DNA of 64,000 nucleotides. It comes from Winogradskyella marina. GTDB lineage: Bacteria; Bacteroidota; Bacteroidia; Flavobacteriales; Flavobacteriaceae. Position numbers and translations under genes: made by a program. The DNA lies in NCBI RefSeq assembly GCF_015645385.1, contig NZ_JADOET010000016.1:1-64000 (forward strand). Direction: 5' to 3'. This document shows positions 8,573-15,213 of the stretch, one piece after another. The notes beneath the pieces are model-generated. The model was not told the DNA's origin. It did not search any database and worked only from the letters and a program-made list of their open reading frames with translations. Within the stretch, counting starts at the first letter, position 1; each line of letters begins with the position of its first letter.

Positions 8573-8649
8573 TCGATAAACTGTTAAGTGGTAAATGATA
8601 GTAAAAAATATCGTTGAACTACATGATTTTCGTCGGTAGCCCTTTAAAT
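8573..8649 (-). promoter_or_regulatory. conserved 77-bp upstream block, copy 1
   Basis: This block lies 85-161 bp upstream of the small secreted gene at 8488. It differs from the block at 9454-9530 at only 9 of 77 positions. Runs such as TCGATAAACTGTTAAGTGG and CGTCGGTAGCCCTTTAAAT are unchanged. Read on the minus strand it contains two TTTAC half-sites one helical turn apart (TTTACT, TTTACC). The conservation of a noncoding block in both copies suggests a promoter/operator region. Confidence 0.5.
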
Positions 8650-8750
8650 GTGTTGGGTTTTAAGCTGAGTGTTGTTTTTTGTAAGATAAAAAACACTTAT
8701 GGTTGAGTTTTGTCGGCGAAATGCATAAATTATGCCTATACCACCTTAGT

Positions 8751-8895
8751 ATAACTGAATTTAATTTTGACCTCTATTATGAATTGTTTTGAAAACGAAT
8801 CAATAGTCATGATATGAAAGGATCAAAACTTAAACAATCTACACGATGTTATTAAAGGCTTAAATGAATTCAAATTTAAGAAGCAGTGCTTACGG
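8751..8895 (+). pseudogene. decayed 5' end of the aldehyde dehydrogenase gene (duplication relic)
   Basis: Read in frame from 8751 this segment gives I-TEFNFDLYYELF-stop, against MTEFSNNPYYDLF at the start of the intact gene at 9643. The start codon has become ATA and codon 14 is TGA. Nucleotide identity is about 70% over the first 51 bp. Weaker similarity continues to about 8895, for example TATGAAAGGATCAAAAC against TATAAAGAACGGTTGAATAC. It lies at the same distance from the conserved block as the real gene does, so it is part of the approximately 880-bp tandem duplication. It no longer encodes a protein. Confidence 0.7.
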
Positions 8896-9041
8896 AGTTT
8901 ATTTTGTACGTGATATTTTCTCATTCTAAATAATAAAGGGTAAGTGCTTATCGAAATATTTAATTATGCAGAATTATACTACTAAGGTTTTAAAATTTGA
9001 AAAATTAAAGTTGTTGCGATACCGTTTCAAACTAAAAACAA

Positions 9042-9072
9042 AAAAGCCGAAACTTGTGTTTCGGCTTTTTTT
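9042..9072. terminator. intrinsic terminator (second copy)
   Basis: A 12-bp stem (AAAAGCCGAAAC/GTTTCGGCTTTT) with loop TTGT and a T-run. It differs from the copy at 8163 by one loop base. It lies just past the stop of the minus-strand gene at 9108 and is flanked by A- and T-runs, so it can act on both strands. Confidence 0.8.
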
Positions 9073-9107
9073 AACAATATATGGTTAATAGCATTTTTTA
9101 TCGTGTC

Positions 9108-9368
9108 TTAACAAAGCTTTTTAGTCTTAACTCTAATTTGAAGACTTTTTCTAAATGTTTTGATACTGATGATTTCAGTATTCTTTTTACGATTCATTCT
9201 TAAAACCTTAGCTTTAATTTTAGAAGAAATAACAGCATCAGTAGTTTCAGATTTTGCATCTTTAGAAGTTTCAATAACTTCAGTCTCATTGTTAACGGTT
9301 ACGTCTTGTTGTGCAAAACTTGCTAAAGACATGGTTAAAAATAATATGATGAATAAACCGTTTTTCAT
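9108..9368 (-). CDS. small secreted protein of unknown function (copy 2 of a tandem pair)
   Basis: Unrecognised 86-aa protein with signal peptide MKNGLFIILFLTMSLASFAQ, an acidic linker and a basic C-terminal half. The last 36 residues (from VLRMNRKK to the terminal Cys) are identical to those of the paralogue at 8228-8488. Differences are confined to the signal peptide and the acidic segment. Substitutions such as EIK/KIK leave both genes open. Selection therefore appears to have kept both copies, whereas the aldehyde dehydrogenase part of the same duplication has decayed. No known domain is evident. Confidence 0.75.
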   Translation of the reverse strand: MKNGLFIILFLTMSLASFAQQDVTVNNETEVIETSKDAKSETTDAVISSKIKAKVLRMNRKKNTEIISIKTFRKSLQIRVKTKKLC

Positions 9369-9453
9369 AATCGTAAGACGTTATATTTGTTTTAACTTCG
9401 AGTCAAAGAAACACAACATATCTCGTGTGGTTAAAATTTTTAGATGAAGGATG

Positions 9454-9530
9454 TCGATAAACTGTTAAGTGGTAAACGGCAGTAAAAAATATCGACGAAC
9501 TACACAATATGCGTCGGTAGCCCTTTAAAT
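9454..9530 (-). promoter_or_regulatory. conserved 77-bp upstream block, copy 2
   Basis: Second copy of the block described at 8573-8649, again 85-161 bp upstream of the start of its small secreted gene. Here a perfect 7-bp inverted repeat, GTCGATA and TATCGAC, flanks a 30-bp centre that contains the TTTACTG and TTTACCAC half-sites. In copy 1 the inverted repeat is partly lost while the half-sites remain. Confidence 0.5.
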
Positions 9531-9642
9531 ACGTTGTGTTTTATGTTGAACGTTGGAGTGCTTTGGATAAAAAAACAGTTTTGTCGACGAAATGCATTAA
9601 ATGTGCTTGAAGTACCTGTAAACAGATAAACAGATAATTATT

Positions 9643-11055
9643 ATGACTGAATTTAGTAACAACCCATATTATGACTTGTTTTCAAAACAAAGCTTAAATC
9701 AATTTGCAATAGGCAATCGTAGTTATAAAGAACGGTTGAATACCTTGAACAAACTTCAGAAAGCCATTGAGGTTACCTATAGAACTCAGATTCAAGAAGC
9801 CTTGCAAAAAGACTTAGGGAAACCTGTTGTAGAAACAGAACTTACAGAAATCTATGCTATTATTGGCGACCTAAAGTATACCAAGAAACATTTACATCAA
9901 TGGATGCGCAAGCAAAATGTAGAAACACCGCTATCGTTATTAGGTTCTAGCTCCTATATAACATATGAACCTAAAGGTGTTTGTTTAATTATATCACCTT
10001 GGAATTTTCCGTTTAATCTCACCTTTGGGCCATTAATTTCAGCTATTGCAGCTGGGAATACGGCTATTATTAAACCTTCTGAGATGACACCAAATTCAGC
10101 AGATCTAATGGCTAAGATTGTTTCTGACATATTTGCTGAAGATGAAGTTGCTGTATTACAAGGTGACGTTGAGGTCTCTACCCAATTATTAAAACTCCCT
10201 TTCAATCATATCTTTTTTACAGGTTCGCCCAAGGTTGGTAAAATTGTTATGGAAGCCGCTTCTAAACATTTAGCTTCTGTTACGTTAGAACTAGGAGGTA
10301 AGTCGCCAACCATTGTAGATAAAACGGCAAACATTGATAAGGCAGCAAAAAAAATAATGTGGGCAAAATTTTTGAACTGTGGGCAAATATGTGTGTCACC
10401 AGACTATGTTTTAATTGATGACAGTGTAAAAGCAGAATTTATTACATCTTGTAAAAAATGGTTGCAAACATTTTATAATGATCAAGCAAAGTCATCAGAT
10501 TCTTATGGTAAAATAGTCACCGACAAACACTTTGAACGTTTAAGTGCTTATCTTGATAACGCAAAGTCACTACAGGCTACAATTGAGGTTGGTGGGCAAA
10601 CGGATAGCGCTTCAAAATATATTGAACCGACTATAATTTCTGATTTAAAACCTGAAGCTATAGTCTTAGAAGAAGAAATTTTTGGACCTATTTTACCGAT
10701 TGTGACTTATAAGAGTTTAGATATGGCTATTACTTATATTAATTCGAAACCACGCCCACTAGCACTTTATATTTATAGTAAAAGTAAATCTAACACGAAT
10801 AAGATTTTAAATTCTACTAGAGCAGGAGGAACTTGCATTAATAATAGTGTGTTACATTATGCCAATCATAATTTACCGTTTGGAGGTGTTAATAATAGTG
10901 GTATAGGTAAGAGCCATGGATTTTACGGTTTTAAAGCGTTTAGTAATGAACGTGCTGTTATGAAACAACATACCTTTGGTGTCACTGAACTATTGTTTCC
11001 TCCTTATACTAATATGAAAGAAAAATTGGCGCGTTTGACTATTAAGTGGTTTTAA
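9643..11055 (+). CDS. NAD(P)-dependent aldehyde dehydrogenase (class 3 type)
   Basis: Oxidises aldehydes to carboxylic acids. The 470-aa length and the C-terminal hydrophobic/basic tail resemble class 3 and fatty-aldehyde dehydrogenases. Visible motifs are SPWNFPFNLTFGPL, the general-base region LELGGKSP, the catalytic Cys in NCGQICVSPDY, EEIFGPILPI, and LPFGGVNNSGIGKSHG near the C-terminus. There is no signal peptide. Substrate specificity cannot be read from the sequence. The gene is convergent with the glycosylasparaginase, the two stops overlapping by 4 bp (11052-11055). A decayed copy of its 5' end is at 8751. Coniferyl-aldehyde dehydrogenase-like activity is an alternative annotation for this subfamily. 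Confidence 0.9.
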   Translation: MTEFSNNPYYDLFSKQSLNQFAIGNRSYKERLNTLNKLQKAIEVTYRTQIQEALQKDLGKPVVETELTEIYAIIGDLKYTKKHLHQWMRKQNVETPLSLLGSSSYITYEPKGVCLIISPWNFPFNLTFGPLISAIAAGNTAIIKPSEMTPNSADLMAKIVSDIFAEDEVAVLQGDVEVSTQLLKLPFNHIFFTGSPKVGKIVMEAASKHLASVTLELGGKSPTIVDKTANIDKAAKKIMWAKFLNCGQICVSPDYVLIDDSVKAEFITSCKKWLQTFYNDQAKSSDSYGKIVTDKHFERLSAYLDNAKSLQATIEVGGQTDSASKYIEPTIISDLKPEAIVLEEEIFGPILPIVTYKSLDMAITYINSKPRPLALYIYSKSKSNTNKILNSTRAGGTCINNSVLHYANHNLPFGGVNNSGIGKSHGFYGFKAFSNERAVMKQHTFGVTELLFPPYTNMKEKLARLTIKWF

Positions 11056-12062
11056 GCTTTATTATAATAATCAGATTGAATTTGCTCATTGCTACCATCC
11101 TGAAATTTAGTCATGCTAAACCACTGATGAATGGAGTAGCAGCCAGTTTCTCCTCTTTTATTAACCGCAACATAACCAACCTGAAAATTCTTATAATTAC
11201 TATTGGGTTTGTTTACAATTCTACCAATGGCTTCTTCGCAAGCTTGCTGAGGTGTTTTGCCTTGGCGCATAAGTTCTACTACTAAAAAACTACCCACTGT
11301 TTTCACCACTTCTTCACCTAAACCCGTAGCAACACAACCACCAACTTCGTTATCTACAAATAATCCTGATCCTATAATTGGAGAATCACCAACACGTCCT
11401 CCAAGTTTATATGCTAAGCCACTCGTTGTACACGCCCCAGAAATATCGCCATTTTTATCAATGGCGAGCATTCCTATAGTATCGTGGTTTTCTATGTTTA
11501 TAATGGGTTTATATTTGGCTTCAACTTTCCATTTCTCCCAAGCTTTTTTTGAAGCGTCGGTTAATAAATCTTCGGGTTGAAACCCTTTTGAAATAGCAAA
11601 TTGTTTGGCACCTTCACCAGCGAGCATAACATGTGGAGTGTCTTCCATCACTTTTCTAGCCACAGAAACAGCATGTGTAATATTTTGAAGATAAACTACC
11701 GAACCGCAATCACCATGTTTGTCCATAATACACGCATCTAATGTGACATTTCCATCTCTATCAGGTAAGCCCCCTTTTCCAACTGATTGTCCTTTTTCGT
11801 TGGCTTCTTCAATTCTACAGCCTTGTTCTACGGCATCTAAAGCATTTCCACCAGCTTGTAAAACGGCCATAGCTTTTGCTGTTGCATTTTTAACATGCCA
11901 AGTCGCAACAACTAATGGTAAACCAAACAAGTCATTGACAGCTTTCTTTTGTTGTTCCGTTGCTTTTTCAGAAACGGATTCATCACAACTAGTCAATGAA
12001 TTTCCTACGGCGAAACCTACTCCAGTTAAAGATGCTGCTTTTATAAATTTTCTACGTTTCAT
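11052..12062 (-). CDS. N4-(beta-N-acetylglucosaminyl)-L-asparaginase (glycosylasparaginase), lipoprotein
   Basis: Ntn-hydrolase that removes the GlcNAc-Asn linkage of N-glycans, as in the well-studied enzyme from Elizabethkingia (Flavobacterium) meningosepticum. The 336-aa product begins MKRRKFIKAASLTGVGFAVG with a lipobox LTSC (Cys26), so it is exported and lipid-anchored; the RRKF may be Tat-like. HDTIGMLAID holds the autoprocessing nucleophile Thr195. RVGDSPIIGSG and CVATGLGEE form the substrate/oxyanion region. Upstream in the same direction lies the remnant of a sugar transporter, suggesting an original operon for scavenging glycans. It is a distant relative of the cytoplasmic isoaspartyl peptidase at 3242, but export makes a part in cyanophycin turnover unlikely. 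Confidence 0.9.
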   Translation of the reverse strand: MKRRKFIKAASLTGVGFAVGNSLTSCDESVSEKATEQQKKAVNDLFGLPLVVATWHVKNATAKAMAVLQAGGNALDAVEQGCRIEEANEKGQSVGKGGLPDRDGNVTLDACIMDKHGDCGSVVYLQNITHAVSVARKVMEDTPHVMLAGEGAKQFAISKGFQPEDLLTDASKKAWEKWKVEAKYKPIINIENHDTIGMLAIDKNGDISGACTTSGLAYKLGGRVGDSPIIGSGLFVDNEVGGCVATGLGEEVVKTVGSFLVVELMRQGKTPQQACEEAIGRIVNKPNSNYKNFQVGYVAVNKRGETGCYSIHQWFSMTKFQDGSNEQIQSDYYNKA

Positions 12063-12193
12063 GATGTGCTATATAATTTTGATAATGTCAATCTCCTTAA
12101 TAATCTATATGTACTTACCAATAGAGTAATGCATATAAATGATGCGATTCTAGGATTAATGAAAGAACTCTAGTTAATAAAATCGTTTTATGA

Positions 12194-12412
12194 CTATCGT
12201 TTTTTAATTGGCAATGGCAACATTCTTCCGACCGTTTTTATAGCCATACCAAAGAAGGAAAATTGTACCATTCCGGCTTGAAAGTAAGACAACGTAAATA
12301 GTTCTCTAAGTCGCGGAATTAAAGCATCGACCAAAACTGTTATAAAGCCCCAAAGGAAGAATAAGGTGGTTAATAAAATAAATGAGGAACGATAGGATTT
12401 TTGTTCATTCAT
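12194..12412 (-). pseudogene. internal-deletion remnant of a sugar MFS transporter (FucP/GluP type)
   Basis: The first 54 or so codons read as the start of a fucose/glucose-type MFS permease: LTTLFFLWGFITVLVDALIP, then LRELFTLSYFQAGMVQFSFFG. The normal protein is over 400 aa. After FFG the frame runs into an unrelated 17-residue tail. Read in the +2 frame, the same DNA gives YGYKNGRKNVAIAN followed by a stop, which looks like a transporter C-terminus. The simplest explanation is one large deletion joining the two ends of the gene out of frame, perhaps across a CTTTGGT microhomology. It lies upstream of the glycosylasparaginase gene, co-oriented with it. Confidence 0.75.
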
Positions 12413-12764
12413 AATTTGTTTCGTTAGTTATAGCTGGTAGAGATTATTGTTTTGTTAAGCGTTTCAAGTTTTAATAAGCTGATAAATCTAATAGATTATT
12501 GTTAAATTATTGGACTTTCATCCACAAAAATCGAACTTTTCACCTGTAAATGATAATCCGAGTGCCATTCTGGAACTTTCATCAGTTTCTTTGCCACAAT
12601 CATGACCTACGTATAACTTGTTTTCGGGTTTTTGACGATATATTAGGAATTACTTATTGGTAATAATTGATAACAATTGATACGATATTATGCTCAAGCT
12701 TTAACACTTTAATAAGATAAGTGGCTCGTTATTAACTTTAAATTTGTAAACTCAAAGACACAAC
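12413..12764. other. intergenic region with a possible coding relic and a promoter
   Basis: No intact gene is visible in these 352 bp. On the minus strand, 12649-12518 is open for 43 codons with protein-like content (...KLYVGHDCGKETDESSRMAL...) and ends in TGA. It has no start codon and is preceded by a stop, so it could be the 3' scrap of a lost gene or chance. At the right end TAAATTTG (12739-12746) matches the Bacteroidota -7 box for the downstream metallophosphoesterase. Confidence 0.35.
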
Positions 12765-13994
12765 ATGATTCGCTGGATACTATTTGCCATTTTATTTATC
12801 ATAGTTACCATTTATGGTTTTCAAGCTATAAGAACAGTAACCAAACAAACTTGGGTGTACTACGTATTTTTTATTATAGCCATTGTTGTTGTGGGTAATT
12901 TTATCTTTCAGTTTACAACAGCAAGTGAAGGTCGTGTTTTAACAACGGCAAAAAGTTTTGCCTTTGGGTTTATATTAGCATTTATGGCTTTTAACTTGGT
13001 CTTGTTGCCATTTTTAATTGGTGAAGATATTATTAGAGGCATCATTAGTCTGTACGATAAATTTGTGACTAAAAATGATACGTTTTATTTACCATCGCGC
13101 CGAAAATTTATAAGTCAATTAGCTTTGGGTGTTGCGGCAATACCGTTGTCTTCATTGCTTTATGGAATGTTTAAAGGGAAATACGATTTTAGAGTTCTTA
13201 ATTACACTTTACATTTTGAAGATTTACCTGAAGCCTTTGATGGTTATAGAATAACTCAAATTAGTGATATTCATTCGGGTAGTTTTGATAATCGTGAAAA
13301 GATTGAATACGCTGTAGATTTAATAAACGAACAAGCGTCTGATGTATTATTATTTACAGGTGATATGGTGAATAATAAGGCTTCAGAAATGTTGCCATGG
13401 ATGGATACCTTTGGACGATTGAAAGCGAAAGATGGTAAGTTTTCTGTTTTAGGAAATCATGATTATGGAGATTATGTCGACTGGCAATCGTCTGAAGACA
13501 AAGCAAAAAATCTTGAAGATTTAAAAACGATTCAAAGCGATATAGGTTTCGATTTATTGCTAAATGAAAGTCGTTATTTAGAAAAAGATGGCCAACGATT
13601 AGCTTTAGTTGGTGTTGAAAATTGGGGAAAAGGAGGATTTAAAAAAGCTGGCGATTTAGAAAAAGCTTCTGCAGCTATAGAAGCTGATGATTTTAAAATA
13701 TTAATGACACACGATCCAAGCCATTGGGAAGCAAAAGTGCTAAATGATCCGTATCACTATCATTTAACGTTGAGTGGGCACACACATGGTATGCAATTTG
13801 GGATTGAAATTCCGGGTTGGATAAAATGGAGTCCAGCAAAATGGAGATACAAGCAATGGGCAGGTATTTATACGGAGTTAAATCAGCATATCAATGTCAA
13901 TAGAGGTTTTGGCTATTTAGGCTATCCAGGTCGTGTTGGTATTTGGCCAGAAATCACAGTGATTGAACTCAAAAAGGGGGCGAAAAGTGTGTAA
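12765..13994 (+). CDS. membrane-anchored metallophosphoesterase (YaeI/YkuE-like)
   Basis: Calcineurin-like phosphoesterase, possibly a lipid or nucleotide phosphodiesterase acting at the outer face of the inner membrane. Residues 1 to about 100 hold three hydrophobic segments. An SRRKFISQ sequence with a further hydrophobic stretch follows at about 113-140. The catalytic domain starts at about 160 and has the full metal set: QISDIHSGSF, LLFTGDMVNN, VLGNHDYGDY, MTHDPSH and LSGHTHGMQFG. The family includes UDP-diacylglucosamine hydrolase-like and YaeI phosphodiesterases. The substrate is not known. The gene stands alone, with a -7 box at 12739. The 409-aa length is normal for the Bacteroidota version with several N-terminal membrane segments. 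Confidence 0.9.
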   Translation: MIRWILFAILFIIVTIYGFQAIRTVTKQTWVYYVFFIIAIVVVGNFIFQFTTASEGRVLTTAKSFAFGFILAFMAFNLVLLPFLIGEDIIRGIISLYDKFVTKNDTFYLPSRRKFISQLALGVAAIPLSSLLYGMFKGKYDFRVLNYTLHFEDLPEAFDGYRITQISDIHSGSFDNREKIEYAVDLINEQASDVLLFTGDMVNNKASEMLPWMDTFGRLKAKDGKFSVLGNHDYGDYVDWQSSEDKAKNLEDLKTIQSDIGFDLLLNESRYLEKDGQRLALVGVENWGKGGFKKAGDLEKASAAIEADDFKILMTHDPSHWEAKVLNDPYHYHLTLSGHTHGMQFGIEIPGWIKWSPAKWRYKQWAGIYTELNQHINVNRGFGYLGYPGRVGIWPEITVIELKKGAKSV

Positions 13995-14103
13995 TTGTAA
14001 AGAATTGCTTATTTTTATGATATGAGTATCTAATTGGTAATGAATTACTATTTTTAGTATTTACAAATTTAACTACTTATACATTTGACTAAAACAATAA
14101 CGT

Positions 14104-14400
14104 ATGTCAAAATTTGGGGAATTAATAGATGTTGAAATTCCAGTGCTTCTGGATTTTTATACGGAAAAAGACAATCAATCTACAGCAATGCATCCTATAC
14201 TTAGAGATGTTGCGGCTGCTTTAGGCGATAAAGCAAAAGTGATTAAAATTGATGTAGAAAAAAACAAGGAACTTGCAGAGGCTTTGCGCGTGAAGGGTTT
14301 ACCAACCTTAATCATCTACAAAAATGGTGAAATGAAATGGCGTCATAGTGGAGTACAAGATGCTAATACGTTAATTGGTATTATTCAAGAGTACGTTTAA
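14104..14400 (+). CDS. thioredoxin-fold protein lacking the CxxC active site
   Basis: 98-aa protein aligning along its whole length with thioredoxin: LLDFYTE, then AMHPILRDVA, VIKIDVEKNKELAEALRVKG and LPTLIIYKNGE. The cis-proline (Pro67) and the fold-defining positions are kept. At the place of WCGPC it reads KDNQS (residues 22-26), so both redox cysteines are gone (Asp23, Ser26). There is no other Cys and no signal peptide. It cannot act as a dithiol oxidoreductase; a chaperone-like or binding role is more likely, but unknown. It stands between the phosphoesterase and the deacetylase, without a clear operon partner. Confidence 0.88.
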   Translation: MSKFGELIDVEIPVLLDFYTEKDNQSTAMHPILRDVAAALGDKAKVIKIDVEKNKELAEALRVKGLPTLIIYKNGEMKWRHSGVQDANTLIGIIQEYV

Positions 14401-14403
14401 AAT

Positions 14404-14424
14404 TTCTGCGAAAGCAGGAATCTC
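14404..14424. repeat. dispersed CCTGCnTTCGCAGG-type repeat, copy 1
   Basis: TTCTGCGAAAGCAGGAATCTC lies immediately after the stop of the thioredoxin-like gene. Its reverse complement (GAGATTCCTGCTTTCGCAGAA) matches the element just upstream of ruvB at 37513-37532. It is a short, imperfectly palindromic intergenic repeat. Confidence 0.6.
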
Positions 14425-14494
14425 ATCCTACGGATAATAGTATTTTGTATTTTTCTGAATCTAATATCAGCTAGTTACAATTAAGTCTTTTTTC

Positions 14495-14519
14495 TTGATT
14501 CTATAAGCAAAGCGGTCTT
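14495..14519. repeat. dispersed GATTCTAnAAGCnAAGCGGTCTT repeat, copy 1
   Basis: The segment TTGATTCTATAAGCAAAGCG plus GTCTT recurs with two differences at 19044-19066. Both copies lie just past the stop codons of minus-strand genes (14526 and 19083). Confidence 0.55.
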
Positions 14520-14525
14520 ATATCT

Positions 14526-15212
14526 CTAAACGGACGACAATGTTTTAAACTCAAAACCACTTTCACTATAATACTCTAAAACTTTTGGAAGTGCATACTT
14601 TAAGTTTCGTGATGCTTTTACACTATCATGAAATACAATAATACTGCCTTCTTTAGCCGCTGAAAGGACATTTTTAAGACAGGTTGCTTCAGTAACTGAT
14701 ACATCCCAATCGTAAGACAAAACATCCCATAAAATAATGTTGTAACCTAAGTTTTGAAGTTGTTTACTCTGCTTAGTTTTAAACTTCCCGTAAGGTGGGC
14801 GGAACATTTTTAAATTAGAATTGTTTCCATAGACACTTCGACTGTGCTCAGTGTGATAATTGTGGATTCTGGAATTTATTAATTTTTGAGTTTTGATGAC
14901 ATCATCAAGGTAATCCTTTGTATTATGTTTCCAGCCTTTTAAGTGGTTGTAGGTGTGGTTGCCAACAGTATGACCTTCAGTAATAATATTCTGAAAAATC
15001 TCTGGGTGTTTTTCAATATTGTTTCCTATGCAAAAAAAGGTAGCTTTTGCATTGTAAGCTTTTAAGGTTGCAAGTACCCAATCTGTAATTTCTGGAGTTG
15101 GACCATCATCAAAAGTTAAATAGAGTTCTTTGTTTTTAGTAGCGATATTCCAGATAAAATTTGGGAACAATGTTTTAACAAAGCCTGGTGTTTTAGCTGG
15201 AATAATCTGCAT
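14526..15212 (-). CDS. polysaccharide deacetylase (NodB homology domain)
   Basis: Carbohydrate esterase family 4 enzyme removing N- or O-acetyl groups from envelope polysaccharides or peptidoglycan. The 228-aa product shows motif 1 TFDDGPTPEIT, motif 2 HTVGNHTYNHL, motif 3 FRPPYGKF, motif 4-like LWDVLSYDWD and the final IIVFHDSVKA. All metal-binding residues (Asp, His, His) are present. Between INSRI and MFRPPYG there is an unusual segment containing HTEHSRSV, which is the translation of a dispersed repeat at 14833-14854. Its start lies one base after the stop of the DUF2723 gene, so the two are co-transcribed and may act on the same glycan. No signal peptide is evident. Confidence 0.92.
   Translation of the reverse strand: MQIIPAKTPGFVKTLFPNFIWNIATKNKELYLTFDDGPTPEITDWVLATLKAYNAKATFFCIGNNIEKHPEIFQNIITEGHTVGNHTYNHLKGWKHNTKDYLDDVIKTQKLINSRIHNYHTEHSRSVYGNNSNLKMFRPPYGKFKTKQSKQLQNLGYNIILWDVLSYDWDVSVTEATCLKNVLSAAKEGSIIVFHDSVKASRNLKYALPKVLEYYSESGFEFKTLSSV
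14833..14854. repeat. dispersed repeat inserted in frame in the deacetylase gene
   Basis: ACACTTCGACTGTGCTCAGTGT, an imperfect palindrome with ACAC/GTGT ends, belongs to the same family as the copies at 2072-2092 and 18914-18932. On the coding strand it reads as THR-GLU-HIS-SER-ARG-SER-VAL. It sits in a surface-loop position just before motif 3, and the frame is preserved. Confidence 0.7.
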
Positions 15213-15213
15213 A

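Noticed and set aside
8650..9040. An independent small gene between the two secreted-protein genes
   Set aside because: No open frame of useful length; the left part is explained as the decayed start of the duplicated aldehyde dehydrogenase and the rest shows only weak similarity to the same gene.
11052..12062. A second cyanophycin dipeptidase
   Set aside because: It belongs to the same Ntn-hydrolase superfamily, but the lipoprotein signal and glycosylasparaginase motifs place it outside the cytoplasm with an N-glycan role.
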